The translations under genes and the position numbers were made by a program. Source: Ophiodon elongatus (lineage: Eukaryota; Chordata; Actinopteri; Perciformes; Hexagrammidae). From it: 64,000 nt of DNA. The stretch is from positions 1,075,001 to 1,139,000 of the forward strand of contig JACSYO010002005.1 of NCBI GenBank assembly GCA_016806645.1, given 5' to 3'. Below are positions 37,866 through 55,891 of the stretch, one piece after another (position 1 is the stretch's first letter; each line of letters starts with the position of its first letter). The notes beneath the pieces are model-generated. The model was not told the DNA's origin, searched no databases, and saw nothing but the letters and a program-made list of their open reading frames with translations.

Positions 37866-38077
37866 CTTTATTTTATTCGTCACATACATAGTACACGTAT
37901 ATGAAATTTGACCTCTGCGTTGAACCCGTCTTAAGCATTTAGGAGCAGAGGGGCAAACTTGGGTTTCACCATCTCGCTCAAGGACACTTCGTTCTGCAGA
38001 CGGTAGGAGCCCGGGATTGAACCGCCGACCTTGTGTTGAAAGGACGACCCGCTCTCACCCCTGAGCCAAAGCTGCCC
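37866..38077 (-). mobile_element. tRNA-derived SINE
   Basis: On the minus strand the head begins at 38077 with GGGCAGCTTTGGCTCAGGGG, followed by an A box (complement of 38049-38068) and a B box GGTTCAATCCC (complement of 38013-38023). These are the RNA polymerase III promoter blocks of a tRNA-like head. A GAAGTGTCC block and an AT-rich tail near 37866 follow. It is sense-parallel to trappc9. Confidence 0.75.
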
Positions 38078-38961
38078 AAAATTCAAACCCTCATGATTTA
38101 AAAACATAATACAGAGAGTAATACTCTTTTTGCCGTTGGAGGTGTCCTGTCTCGGTGTCTTTCATAATGGTATCACTGCCATCTTCTAATCTTTACATGC
38201 AGCCTCAGCCTAACTTGTGTCAACTCTGCCTCAAACTTGTTGGCTGTACAATCTGTGTACGTTTTGATAGTTTGTTTAGCGGACTGCCCCGACTCCCCGC
38301 AAGATCATCAAACGTTCTGTTGCCCCCGCTCCACAGGTTAGACCCAACGACATCACTGCTCACAGGACTCCCGGTGCTGGCCGAAAGCTAAATGCTAAGG
38401 CTAAACGCCAAAAGCCAACTCCGGACCCTTGAAGTGAAGTAATAACAGTTGCTTTTCCTCCTTCTGCCACTGTGGATTTCATCAAATAAACAAAAACACA
38501 CCAACCCTATACTTTAACTTGACAAGCCCCCGGGGCCGCTCGACGTCTTCTGAACGCTTTGACAGCCTGTCGATACTACCACCTCTTTACATTGTGTTCA
38601 TCGTGTCGGTTCATTTTTTTTATGTTTTGAACTAAAATCCTGCCCAGACGTCTCTTGCACCTCTAAAGCTGGAAGTCGGCAACGTATTGTTTTATTTCAA
38701 ATCCAATGTGGCACAATAGAAGATGTGTCACCGGCCAAACACTTACTGACCGCACTGTTACCCCGGTTCCCCGACAAGGACTAGATGAAGTGAAGTTCAC
38801 CTCCCTCTATGCCCATACACCACGCTAATAAATAGCCCACAGCAAAGTGAATGGATAGCTGTGGACTACACAGTTCTTAAAACGTGTCTCAGAGCAATTA
38901 TAGGGAAAACAATCTGCCCTCTTTTATGGCTGACCATCCACCTGATTCATAGCGTGTGATT

Positions 38962-38963
<2 letters not shown>

Positions 38964-39054
<91 letters not shown>
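38964..39054 (+). repeat. (CA)n microsatellite, about 91 bp
   Basis: About 45 uninterrupted CA units. Confidence 0.98.
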
Positions 39055-39056
<2 letters not shown>

Positions 39057-39935
39057 TAATTGCTAGAGAATTGCAAAGAATACGAGACTTTGTTTGACCA
39101 TCGGTAAAATGAATGAGTGGGAAGTGTGCGGCTGTAAATGTTTACATACTGGAGCGTAACAAAGTCCTCTAGGACGTCCCGATAGTGAGCATTCCACTGA
39201 TGACAGTAGGCACTAGGACCCAGGTAGACTAAATGTCTTTTTCAGGTTGAAAATTCCCCGCTGTGTTAGGACATGACAAAGGGCGGTTGTCTGTGAAGGC
39301 AGAAATAATATTGTTCTGCATGAGAGGAGATGCCTACCTGTGGCCGCAGTGCGCATATTCACAGTTAATCCATCGTTCCACAGCTCCTGCGTGCTGGGAG
39401 ATACCTCGCAAGAGTTAAATGATAATCTTAACTTCATTAACTTGCAGCTAGCTCTCCAGAGGCCGACAGACAGACAGACAGAGAGGGAAAGGGATGTTTG
39501 AATTAATCTCCAAAGCCTCACAACACCATCCTGCACTCGAGAAAATACCAAGGCTCAAGCGTATGGATGTTGGCCGTTTATGTTTGTATATTTTCTTTTC
39601 GTGATGATTCGTGAAAGTTTGCAAATAAAAGCCAGGATTCAAATAATGGCCAAGTATCCAGTAATAGTCAGGTGCTTTAAAAAGAGAACTTAAGAATAAA
39701 AGGCCTGGCTCTTTCAAAATTGACTGTGCCTTGAATAGAACAAATAACAAATACTGAACCCTGAAACCCACCAGCGGATTTGATTGACAGTTTCTCCACA
39801 AAAGGAATAACAAACAACTTTAATTCTTGTGTTTACCCGAGATGTGTTCATAAGTTTCTTGGAAATACGAACGTCGACCACAAACACCAATTCGTCAACT
39901 AATCAACATACGCTTGTTACACGCGTAGTGTCTTT

Positions 39936-40090
39936 TTAAAATAAATGTCCATCCTCACAGGAAGTTAGACCCTTAGTTGGGTGAGGAAACCTTAGTGGTA
40001 GACATTAACTTGACCGACCGAGAACTGACTGTCAAGTTGACTTTTATCTTCACACGTGACAGGAACAGCCGTTTCTCGGTGAAAGGCCAA
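39936..40090 (+). repeat. Interspersed repeat family A, eroded copy
   Basis: CCTCACAGGAAGTTAGACCC then TTAGTTGGGTGAGGAAACC matches the CACAGGAA and TTAGTTRGG/GAGGAAA blocks of copy 1. CTTCACACGTGACAGG follows. Alignment is partial. Confidence 0.4.
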
Positions 40091-40631
40091 GGGTTTATTG
40101 ATCGGTTACCACGCACCTGAAAACAGACTGATGTGTAAAACGGGTGGAATCCCCCTTTAAGACCGACTGATTGGCAGCTCGCACTGTGTTTTGCATTAGC
40201 TAATGGCTCTGCAACGTTGGGCCTTCATCTGAGCTCCATGAAGAAGCTCTGATTAAGACACAGTGTTGCCAAGAGCATCTTCACGCAGTCACTAAGAAGT
40301 GCTCCTCCTTTTGGCCTCCTTTCAAGCTACACGACGACCCGTTGACCACATTCACGTTGTACGCTCCAGCATGAAACATCCGGCTGCTTCCTGCCTTCTG
40401 TTGAGGATTGCACAGGATGTACGCGGTCTGGATGAAAGGGAGTCAGCAAAATCTTACAACTGACAACACACTTCCCAGCGGACCGCGCTGATGCCCGATG
40501 AACACTCAAAAAAAGCTCCCATTTCAAAAAGGCCCTGCAAAAACCTGGCTTGTAAGTTTGACTGCAGCCAGGAAGCTTATAGCTCAGCTGGAAAGCTCTG
40601 CGTGATTCACCGCTGAGACACACGAAGCATT

Positions 40632-40760
40632 CGACAAGTATTCAGACCCCTTCACTGTTTTGGCATGTTGTGATCTTCGTAGAAATTATTTAAATGTTTG
40701 ACTCATTAATCTGCACTCAATATCCCATTATGACAAAGCCACATTTTTTCTTTTTCTTTT
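40632..40760 (+). mobile_element. Tc1-like transposon end fragment
   Basis: GTATTCAGACCCCTTCACTG is followed by CTCATTAATCTGCACTCAAT, then a CCCATTATGACAAAGCC block and a T-rich stretch. I recognise this as the terminal region of a Tc1/mariner family common in fish. Only one end is present and no transposase frame follows. Confidence 0.7.
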
Positions 40761-41226
40761 TTTTTTTACAAATGTATTATAATAAAATAGATATAATGAT
40801 ATGCCCGACACCTTTGGTCAACTAAAAGTCGAATTACTAATAATCAAATTCTAAACACATTATTAAAGTGCATTACAACTATGGGAATTATAATACACTA
40901 TGATCGTCACAACAACAAAAATAAAAAGTGTCAGTGAGCATCCTGCATTTATGAGGAATTATGAAAGTTGACCTTATAAGTCAGGATAAGATGCTTAATA
41001 ATGCGTTATGATTGTTTTAAATCAATATGGATATGTATAAGTGCTGACAACTTTACTCATACAGTGCTATGAGCAGATTATAACATATTACAAGTATGTT
41101 TATAATGAATTATACAGGCGTACGGCTGTCATGACACACCTTTAAAATCAACAAACCCAAAATGGCGGGTGCTCGTATGAGCGTGAGAGCGGACAGTGCG
41201 GCAGGTCGAGGCGGCGATGGGCTTAC

Positions 41227-41372
41227 CAATCTTCTTACAGCGCTCCTCTCCTCTGTTGTGCATGATGATCGGCGAGTAGATGAAAGGGCTGGCGGTGGAC
41301 ATGTTCTGTCCCAGCAGGCATTTCACTTTGTGAGGACGCAGACTGACGGGCAGATTGAGGAGCTTCACTGAT
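41227..41372 (-). CDS. trappc9: trappc9 exon e9 (residues 345-393 of the fragment)
   Basis: The exon completes the split Arg codon and encodes RSVKLLNLPVSLRPHKVKCL, then LGQNMSTASPFIYSPIIMHN and RGEERCKKI. It ends with the first base of an Asp codon at GTAAGC; the acceptor is CACACTAG. Length 146 nt, phase 2 to 1. The S-P-F-I-Y-S-P-I-I segment is a reliable family signature. Substitutions from human are conservative. Confidence 0.95.
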
Positions 41373-42414
41373 CTAGTGTGGTACAGCACAGGAAGAAGAA
41401 AAAGGAAAAGAAGCACAACAATGACACGAGTAAGTCTCTTTTCCCGCACGCATTAAAAAAAGGACCATTTCACAGGAAGGAAAGTGACTCCTCAATCTCA
41501 GGGACCACGAGCTATGAATCCATTCACAGACGCATCGTCAGTGTCATCTAGTAGATAAAGGCTCCTGCTAGGAACCTTCAGTTCTGTAGGAAAGCTACTA
41601 TTGCTCATTAATACGTCAAAGTCTTTATGGTTAGGCAACAAGGACTTCTACGATCAAACGTTCGATGGCTAAATGAGAACTTGAGAGGAAGTTATAATTA
41701 TTTTAACGACCTCATTGGCAGTTTCTGGTTTCTCTTGGTCTGTTTCCAGCTCGCCAGCACATTTTAATCTACAGTAGCCTCCTAACTATAGTATGTGCAA
41801 TAAAACATATTTACATACAAGTTATGTTCACACTCGAAAAGCTCTGAGCGGTCTAAAAAAAAAAAAAGAAAACTCTATTCAGAAATTACAAAAATGTATT
41901 TGCAACACAGGTTTTCACTGCGAAACAATTCCAAAGCCGTTGTCTTATTATTTAGTGTTTATTGAAATAAAAGTACATAGTTATGACCCATTTTCTGAGA
42001 TCTACCGTACAAAACGCCTCATACAGGGTTTGAGAATTTGAATACTATTGCGAGACTCGCAAGTTTCGGTCTTTTAATGGCATATGTTGACAAAACAAAT
42101 TCATTTTGAATTAATTCAAACAATTGGATGTTTTCCAAACCATTTTAAAAAAAGAGACCAAATCTAAATGTACCCGATACTACATACATTTGTGAAAAAG
42201 CCTAATTTTCAAAATTGACACTGAGAAGCCTATTTATTTATTATTTATTTATTTATTTATTTATATATATATATATATAGTCAGCATTTTTCTTTCATCC
42301 AATCATTTAAACTAATGACAAACTTTTATGTGCCAATGGCGTAAATCATTTGGATGATATTTCCAAAGCCAACATGTGATGTGAAAGTAACAGCCAGTCA
42401 CACTCCTGTCTTAC
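41373..42414 (-). other. trappc9: Intron between e8 and e9 (1.0 kb)
   Basis: The intron has a GTAAGA donor and a CACACTAG acceptor. Apart from an (ATTT)n/(AT)n tract at 42231-42279 and an A-run near 41857-41868, I see nothing in it. Confidence 0.85.
42231..42279 (+). repeat. (ATTT)n/(AT)n tract
   Basis: ATTT units run directly into AT units. Confidence 0.95.
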
Positions 42415-42541
42415 CGGACGATGGGGAGCTTGGTAAAGGGCACCGGCGGGAGCTTCAGGCCATCAGGGAGCGTGATGACCTCCATTCCACCCGGACACTT
42501 GGACGTATAGTTCTCCAGACTCTGGGTCACCTCTTTCTTCT
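42415..42541 (-). CDS. trappc9: trappc9 exon e8 (residues 303-344 of the fragment)
   Basis: The exon encodes EKKEVTQSLENYTSKCPGGM, then EVITLPDGLKLPPVPFTKLP and IV, with an Arg codon split at its end (CG|A). The acceptor is TTTATAG and the donor GTAAGA. Length 127 nt, phase 1 to 2. The proline-rich L-P-P-V-P-F-T-K-L-P-I-V segment is strongly conserved and marks the change from the helical part to the beta-rich Ig-like part of the protein (domain assignment inferred). Confidence 0.95.
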
Positions 42542-48388
<5,847 letters not shown>

Positions 48389-48532
48389 CTTGATCGGACA
48401 GGAAGTCCAGCATGGTCTGCAGCAGGAAGGACAGGTGGCGCACAGACAGGCCGGGGTTGCCCATGCGACGGGAGGCGTACACCAGCTCGTGCAGGAGGCG
48501 CATCTGAACAGCAGCCCAGCCTCGGTGGGTAC
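48389..48532 (-). CDS. trappc9: trappc9 exon e7 (residues 255-302 of the fragment)
   Basis: The exon of 144 nt (phase 1 to 1, frame-neutral) encodes GTHRGWAAVQM, then RLLHELVYASRRMGNPGLSV and RHLSFLLQTMLDFLSDQ. It is highly conserved against human TRAPPC9 and completes the helical region. The acceptor TCTCTCAG is preceded within 60 nt by an extreme C-rich tract; the donor is GTCAGC. It is separated from e6 by a 7.7-kb intron. Confidence 0.96.
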
Positions 48533-48543
48533 CTGAGAGACAG

Positions 48544-48589
48544 AGGGGAGGGGGAGGAGGAGGGGAGGGGGGGGGGGGGGTGGGGGGGG
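48544..48589 (+). repeat. trappc9: G-rich tract beside the e7 acceptor (C-rich in the transcript)
   Basis: GGGGAGG-type units lead into G14, T, G8. In transcript sense it is a C-rich stretch that ends 12 nt upstream of the first base of e7. Confidence 0.95.
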
Positions 48590-48949
48590 CACAATAAGCT
48601 GACGAGGATCATTGCTGACATTAATGTTACACATCAGATGAGTAGCGATGCATCGAGACTATCTCATACGGATCATACATTGTGTCCCCATGTTTTCTGA
48701 TGTTGCTGAGGTAAACAAACCCCATGTTGCTCCACCAGTTTAGTATTGCCGTTGTGCTTCGCCTATCCTAATACACTGTTCTTTATCTTTTCACATATTT
48801 TCAACCCTTTCTGGATAAGCCGTTTCTATCAGTCAACGTTTTCTGAAATAAGTTTCATAGTTGACAAATTTTTGTATTTAATGATGTCAAAGTAATGTTT
48901 TTTTTTTTGTTTTTTTTAAATCGATAAAGCATCGTCGATACTTATTAGA

Positions 48950-49140
48950 GCTGAAGTGGTGAGTCAATTAAATAATTCATTTGTCGAGAGACAATCTGCA
49001 ATTACTTTGATCATTTCTGACTATAATCGTTTGTCATTTTTCAAGCAATTAAAAAGGTAAGTTCAAGATAAATATTGCTGCTCAATTGTGAGGACTCGCT
49101 GCTTTTCTTCGTCTTGTATGAAAGTAAAAGAAATGTGTGG
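48950..49140. mobile_element. Second, partial copy of the CTGCARCTAA-type repeat
   Basis: The stretch shares the family's 5' half: an AGCTGAA-type start, then CAATTA and CATTTTTCAAGCAA, and a TGTGAGGACTCGCTGCTTTT block followed by CTTGTATGAAAGTAAA. The 3' half is absent or too diverged to align by eye. Confidence 0.6.
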
Positions 49141-49462
49141 AGGTTGTTGGCACAAGAGGTTTTCTGTCATCAGTCCCAAAAGCAGCTTTGGTGCACTTTT
49201 TTTTTTTTAAATCAAACTTTGACAGAATAAACTGAACTTTTAGTGAAATCACATGACGGCGACAAGATCCGATCGCTTTGTTGTTTTACGCCTGTTACAA
49301 TAAATGATTTTAAGTAGGTTGCAATCAAAAAAACAAAGCAGGTTATTGAAGTTATTGTTCAATATTTTATCTGATCTTGTGAATGATAAAAAGGGACACA
49401 GATCAATTCACTTTACATAAATTAAACCAAATGTGCACATTGTAATACACACTGATATTGGG

Positions 49463-49484
49463 AAAAAAAAAAAAAAAAAAAAAA
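49463..49484 (+). repeat. Poly(A) run, 22 nt
   Basis: An uninterrupted A run. Confidence 0.95.
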
Positions 49485-50296
49485 GAATATTCTAAGTAAT
49501 TCAGTGATAGTGATTTTATGTCTCTGCCCTAATTTGAGCACACCTACACAATGACTCCTGATAATTACTCTCGAATGTATTCGGTGACAGTGAACAGTAA
49601 CAAACCTACAGTCTGCATTCGGCACGCTTCACACACAAAAGGCCACACATAATTAGATCTAATTCAAGTCTTTTCATTGCAGCCATCTCGGAAAATTGAA
49701 GCCCCCCATTGCCTGCCACATGTGCTCCAGCGTGCTGCTAATTTAGACACTGTTTTTGTTTTGTTTTTTTTTCAATCTTTTGCTCCGCGGAGCTCCACGA
49801 GACATCTTAATAGCATTCTAGCCTGACACCAACTGTTACATAAGACCCTCAGCCCCCTACGAGATCCCCTGCTCCACTCCCAGCTGTCGACTGTTGACTC
49901 ACTAAGTGGGAAAGAAAACTGGAGGAAAGACGTGCTGAGGAGGCCGCGGGGGCCAGAGGGAAGAAAGGGAGGATATTTGGTAAACACTCCGATGTTTCCT
50001 CAGCTTAAACACCACTTCCAATAACGTCAAATCGTGCCCGTGATGCTTCTGAGCTATCAGCATCTCTCTCCCACGGTCATTGTTCATCCTGACTTCTTCT
50101 GCCATCAGAGCAAACTGTAGATGCATATCCTTCATAAGCTTTTTTTATTTTTTCTCTGTCGTGAAACTGCACCCACTAAGCAGTCTAAAAATAGCTGACT
50201 TCCACCTGTCTGCCAAAACCAGCGCTTATCTGGAGAACAGTAATCCAAAAGGGCACTTTGGATTTTCTGAGAATGTCGCTCTCACTCGACCATGGT

Positions 50297-50298
<2 letters not shown>

Positions 50299-50353
<55 letters not shown>
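50299..50353 (+). repeat. (GT)n microsatellite followed by a G-run
   Basis: About 27 GT units, then GGA and a run of about eleven G. Confidence 0.97.
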
Positions 50354-50354
<1 letters not shown>

Positions 50355-51801
50355 AGGGGGGGGGGGGTGGAATAAATGACTTCATCTGGGGTATTTTCAG
50401 ACCTGAACTGGAGGTGTCTGGCAATCCATTTAACACAGCGCCGAGATAATGAGCGTGGAGCCACGGCCGCGCAAGTCGCACTGTCATGCATTTCTCCTCG
50501 ATAACAAACATGTAAATTATTACAAGAAACGAAACGGCCAACATTTCTATGGCGGAAGGACAACAGTGGCGAGGAAGCGAGTGCGTGGAAAAAGAGCCCT
50601 CGAGCCACTTAAAAAGCCATTTGTTCCACCGCACGTCAGGGAACAGCCTCCTCATTGGAGGGCGCCATTGATGCCCATTTCCCTTCTCACTTGAACTTGC
50701 CTCTCCGGCTTATTGATAAAGTCCCATCTGATCTCTTCTGCCATCCGCGCTGTGGGGACTTGGGAGTGGATACACCCAGAATCAGAATGGATCGCTTGTG
50801 TTTCAGTGCCTCACGGTGCCTTGTTTGAGCTCACAAGCTCCACGGACTAATGCTTTCCCTTTTCATCTATATGTGTGTGTCTCAAGAAGGCTACAAGGCC
50901 TGGAAAACTTAACGAACTGGCATAAATCTATTAATTTGCGTATGGGGAAGCTATTGCTGCCTCATCTCAAACTTTTAAAGCTGCGAAGTTGTTTCGAAGA
51001 ATTCATTTGACTCCAAGGAAACGTTTACAGTTCTTCTCCGCGTTGTAACAAAGTGGAACTTGCATACTTTTGTGCTTTTCTGCGTGTTATCCAATTTATA
51101 TCTGGAGCCTCAACTCTTGATGAGTTGCTAATTAGCCTGACTGTAACCCGAAAAAAAGATGAATACTTTTGGGTCTGCCAACTGCCAAAAACATTACCTG
51201 TAGGAGCAAGGAAGTACTCTTTTAGGGCATTGCTTTACTGTACATGGACATATAATAGAGTATATCCATGGATGGATGGAATACATAATACTCAGTAATA
51301 TCACACTGAGAACAAAAGTTCTGGTAGAATATTGTCCGTAACATTATTGGCCAGTAAGGGATAGTACGAGCAAATGTGTACATGATAAAATAATTCACAG
51401 ACATTATTGGACTCCAGTCAGACTTAAAAAGCTTGGTCTCGTTACAAAGCAGTGAGTGTTGGAAATGGAGGCGCTCTAAAGGGTCATTCTCTCCACCTCA
51501 TGAGGGGCCGTCCGCTGGTTTCCCCATCTTGGAACCGGGTACGGGGCTCAGAATTTACTCTTCTTTTCCCCCTCAGTGTCCCGCAACTGTCCAGAATTCT
51601 TCTTTTTAAAAAGAAATATACAACGAAACAGAAGTTGTTGTTTTTTTTCCCCCTCCCATTCTACATGATAACATTTAGTTTTATCAGAAACTATTTCTTA
51701 GAAACTGTAAACCACAACTTCTAATGCGGAGTTCTTTTCAGCTTTAAACATTAAGACGTTAACACATCACAGTGTTAGCTGCCACTACATCGAAATGGGT
51801 G

Positions 51802-51804
<3 letters not shown>

Positions 51805-51862
<58 letters not shown>
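51805..51862 (+). repeat. (AT)22 followed by T15
   Basis: An uninterrupted AT tract passes into a T run. Confidence 0.97.
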
Positions 51863-53661
51863 ACATTTACAAAAGTCAGCCTGTGAAAAATACCAGGATG
51901 TCCGACTGCATCTGGTCGCACTACGCCGCATGCTTTTTCTGGCCAATGTGAGCACACGGGAGAAGTTTGCCTCCGGGGAGAGATCATGTTTTGGGTTCAA
52001 ATAAACTCTTTCTGGCAGGAAGCCCTGAAGGCAAACGTCTCCCGTGTGCCTCTTCTGACCCACAATCCTCTGAGCAGCGAATATATGAGCAAGAGGGTCC
52101 AACAAGTTGGTGCCAACTGCCAACTTAATCATTTCATTTCATACGTTTCCCCGCTGTCCCAGACACTGCATCTCTGTGTCCCAGGTGCTATTTATTTTTT
52201 TTATTAACCCCGCCGGTACAACGGGATGTCCTCAATTTAGAGCTCTGTCCGAGTGGCTGGGGCAATTAGGGAGTTTTGTCTTCTTGGAGACAACTCTGTT
52301 GAAGCAGCTGGACTTACAGAAGGCACAGTTTCCACAGTTGGCTTCTTCAATGCAGCCAGGATTAGGATGGAAAAATACAAGCCCACTTTGTTATAAAGTA
52401 CTGGATCCAATTCATGACAGTTACAGCCTCGTACGAGGTCATGTTGGCAAAACTGAAAAGAGCCCAAATTCACTGAAATGTGGCTCCACTCATTTATTAA
52501 CGAGGGGATTATTAGATAGCACTACGTAATAGAAAGCCTTCAGTTTGTTTTCTGTCCGTCTCAGGGTACTTAGTTACCTGCTGACTACGGCATGGAAAGT
52601 ATGTTTTGTACTGTGATGTGCATAATGTTTGAGAAGCAAAAAAAAAAAATCTAAATGATTGAGTAATATCCATTCGTCTACATGACAACTGATGTAATGT
52701 CTCACGATCTCAAAGTTCTTCTGTTTGCCCTCTAGTAGCAGGACACAAATTTTCTTCAGTTTAGATCATAAGAAACTATTTTATTGCATTGAAAAAAGGG
52801 GATTTATTTCCATGCAAGTATGCAGACATTTTTAAGTGTAGTAGAGAAATATATATCAAAAGATGACACACGCACGACCTGCCAGAGAAATAATGATTGT
52901 GTTCATTCAATGTCCCTTGAATGAACAAAATGTGGTTAAATCTATCAAACTCAAATTAATTCTGCCATAAAACTGAGAAATTCAGCACTAAATCACCAAT
53001 AGAAGGCATTTTCGCTAGATTTGACAGTTTCAAATTTACAGAAGACATTAAATTGCCCGTGTAAAGTTGCCTTATCATTGGGAGTAATGCAACTGCGCAG
53101 AGATGACAAGACCGAAATACATCAGCCATTTGGGAAATTGAGAAAATAAATATTATGAAATAGATGGGAGAGATAATATGTGCTATTGCATTAAATTGCT
53201 TGACTTTCTGTTTTATAACGGGGGGTAATAAACCCTGGTCAAGGCCCAGGACGTCAATAGTTGCGTGCTATTGGTGTCAAGTGTCCTACATATCATACAA
53301 AAAGCTTTCAGTCAAAGTGCAAACATTTAACCTCAAACAATCTGCAGCTTGTTTGTATTCACAGTTTACAAAAGAAACTAGGCCAGACATTAAAAGCCCG
53401 TCTGAGAAAAAAAAAAAAATCCTCCAACAGCATCGCCTCGAACAACGGTGAGAAGAGATAATGTCCCTGAGCTTTTCTGTCTTTTGTGTCGCCACCGAGA
53501 GGCTCTGCAATGAGCGAGGGTCAATAGTCTGTAGAACCGAGAGGCTTATCACGAGGACCTTACCGAAGAGAGCCCAAAAAGCCCCCGGGGCCACGTCTCA
53601 ACCGGGCCTCTGTTTGAGAAGAGCGGTGGCTGGAATGCAGGAAGAGCCCTCTTGAGAGGGG

Positions 53662-53683
53662 AAAAAAAAAAAAAAAAAAAAAA
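53662..53683 (+). repeat. Poly(A) run, 22 nt
   Basis: An uninterrupted A run. Confidence 0.95.
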
Positions 53684-54224
53684 GGACAGCAAAGCTCGAG
53701 TTGGAATGAAGGGATGCTATTCATTTCCCATCTATTAAATATGTCTTTCTATTGCCGCGTCTCACACAATCTGGATCGTGCGAGAGGCTGCTGCTGTTTG
53801 GGGGGAAAAAAAAAAGATTCATTCAGTGACATTTACTCCTCTTTGCTGATATAAAATCAGCGCCGCTCGCCTCGTGGCCCTTAAAATAAATAGATAACTC
53901 GAGCTCCGGTGGAAGGATCCAATCTTATTACGCCACTGATTTTGTATTACACATAATTCCAAAGGGATATAAAAGGTTTTTTTCTGGCACTGAAAATAAT
54001 CCAAGACGTGCCAGCGGAGTCGTTTTTCTGCTTAACAGAAGGTCTGAATTATAGTTTTCCTGTTGTATGTTCATGCTTATGTCCAAAAAACGTGGTGTTT
54101 TGTGAATTGCTGTACGGTAAAGGCATCTTAAAGGATGAGAGGAATGTAAATTCTCTCTCCTACGTTCTTGAAGGCAGCATAAGTAGGATTTGTCTGTTGC
54201 AACATTAGAAGTTGGCCCCTCCTC

Positions 54225-54895
54225 CAGGCAATGGCTCCCAACCTTTTTCCTTCAGGGACGTCTATTCTATCATTGAGGAGCCTGATGACACCTGACCAAG
54301 TGACGTACTTCATGGATATTTAATGTCCAACAGAACAGGTATTCAATGCATAACAATAACAGAGAACAGCTGATGAACTGCACAGTTAAGAACGCCAGAC
54401 CATACACCTGCAGGAACTTTTAGCAATTTGGATGAATTTTGAGCAGATTTTCAGAAGTTTCCCGTTATTTTTAGGAACCGTTAATAAAATGATCTGCATT
54501 GCATTTTTTATTTTACAATCATATGCACTTAATAGGCTTTTTTATATATAAGAAACTTATATAAAAAAACTTCTCCCTGACATTTGTCCATTGATCTACT
54601 GATCTATTAGCTCTTGTCTTAACTAATGCAGGTCAAGGCTGTTTGGCGGCCTTGTGTTGGGGTCTCCATCAGGCCCTTTCCCTGTGAGACTGGGGTTTTT
54701 AAAAGTTTATATCCTAAATAATAATTCAAACTTTTAAAATAACAATTTCATTTAGTTTTCTTCACAGAAATCAATGAAATGTTTTTTTTTATTATTAATA
54801 TTATTTTCAACCCCTTGAAATCAAGAAGGCCTTTACAACCCCCTAGGAAGCTTTGGTGACCTCTAGTGGAGGTCGCGACTCCCTGGTCGGAAACC
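54225..54895. mobile_element. Candidate non-autonomous DNA element
   Basis: The left part ATGGCTCCCAACCTTTTTCC and the right part, whose reverse complement reads TTGGTTTCCGACCAGGGAGT, look like imperfect inverted termini. The right part also has the CTCTAGTGGAGGTCGCGACT block familiar from fish hAT-type repeats. Alignment of the ends is weak. Confidence 0.4.
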
Positions 54896-55477
54896 AAGTG
54901 ACCTAACAGGCGTAGCGTTCGTGTCCAGACAGGAGAAGCTAGCAGAGCTTCCCGAGCTTCCAACTCAGACGACACCGATAACAGCATCAGCCAGAGCAGA
55001 GCCTCGAGAGACACGAGGCTACAGAAACACCCAGAAACATCCCGAACACAGCGAGACGAAAAACGTAAAACTAAAATATTAATAGGAAAGGAGAAAATAC
55101 AGCAGAAGGCAGGTTCTCGTTGCACTTAGACACAGCCACACACTTCTAGTGGGTCATAAATTATTAGTATTTTTGTAGGAGCTTTAGAGGCGTTTCCCAG
55201 AAGCCCCGTGACTGAAGACAAAATGACGGCAGATTAACGAGGGCCTCCGACCCCGACCTGCAGGAGGGAGACAAACTAGAAAGTCTTTACTTGCATCATG
55301 GACGCTGATGGTGTTTGCTGAGTGACTTTTGATGTAAAATGATTGATAATGTTTGAATAAGAAAATAACTAAATAAACACGCAAATTAGCTCAGACGTTT
55401 AACTGCAAGGGTCCGTCGGCGTCCTCTCCTTATTCTCGTCTCATATATTAATCTCGTGAGGTTGAAACTTTCCCAGG

Positions 55478-55519
55478 TTTTTTATTTTATTTTATTTATT
55501 TATTTATTTATTTATTTAT
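55478..55519 (+). repeat. (TTTA)n microsatellite
   Basis: TTTTA units pass into about seven TTTA units, about 50 bp left of a CTGCARCTAA-type element. Confidence 0.95.
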
Positions 55520-55567
55520 GGTGCATATGTTGTTTGTCACATGCTTAATGCTGTTCCTTAAAACACA

Positions 55568-55891
55568 CTGCAGCTAAATCAATTTGTTGTTTATTCAATT
55601 AGTTGACGGACAGAATATTATTTTGAATTGTTTTTTTTAATTAACTCCTTGTTTCAGTCAATTATCAAACAAGAAATCCAAATATTCTGTTTCCAGCTTC
55701 TCAAATGTGAATAGGATTGTTGTTAACCAGATATCTTTAGGTTTCAGACCAGCAGTACAAAGACGTCGCCATCAGCACCGGGAAATTGTGATGTCCGCTT
55801 TTCACTATTTTCTGATGTTTTATAAATGAAAGCATCAGTTCATCGGAAAAACAAAGATTCAATGATATTCAAAGTAATTGTTAGTTGCAGT
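55568..55891. mobile_element. Teleost inverted-repeat element, CTGCARCTAA ends
   Basis: The left end CTGCAGCTAA and the right end (reverse complement CTGCAACTAA) are inverted. Interior words CCAGCTTCTCAAATGTGA, TTTCAGACCA and TTTTCACTATTTTCTGATGT occur in the order I know from a very common teleost repeat. No coding capacity. Confidence 0.75.

Larger units (their letters stand above)
34042..41226 (-). other. trappc9: Intron between e9 and e10 (7.2 kb), repeat-rich
   Basis: This is the most transposon-rich intron. It has a 415-bp inverted-repeat element (34306-34720), a hairpin piece (34948-35050), another inverted-repeat element (36106-36474), a foldback (37114-37581), a tRNA-derived SINE (37866-38077), a (CA)n tract (38964-39054), an interspersed repeat (39936-40090) and a Tc1-like end (40632-40760). 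Confidence 0.8.

Noticed and set aside
38011..38077. tRNA-like sequence with A and B boxes
   Set aside because: It continues into a SINE body and lacks a paired acceptor stem and a clear anticodon arm, so it is a SINE head and not a tRNA gene.
50185..50655. Open frame of 156 codons on the minus strand with a His/Thr run
   Set aside because: Its core is the translated (GT)n microsatellite. The same applies to frames at 12669-13103, 12743-13001 and 43944-44201.
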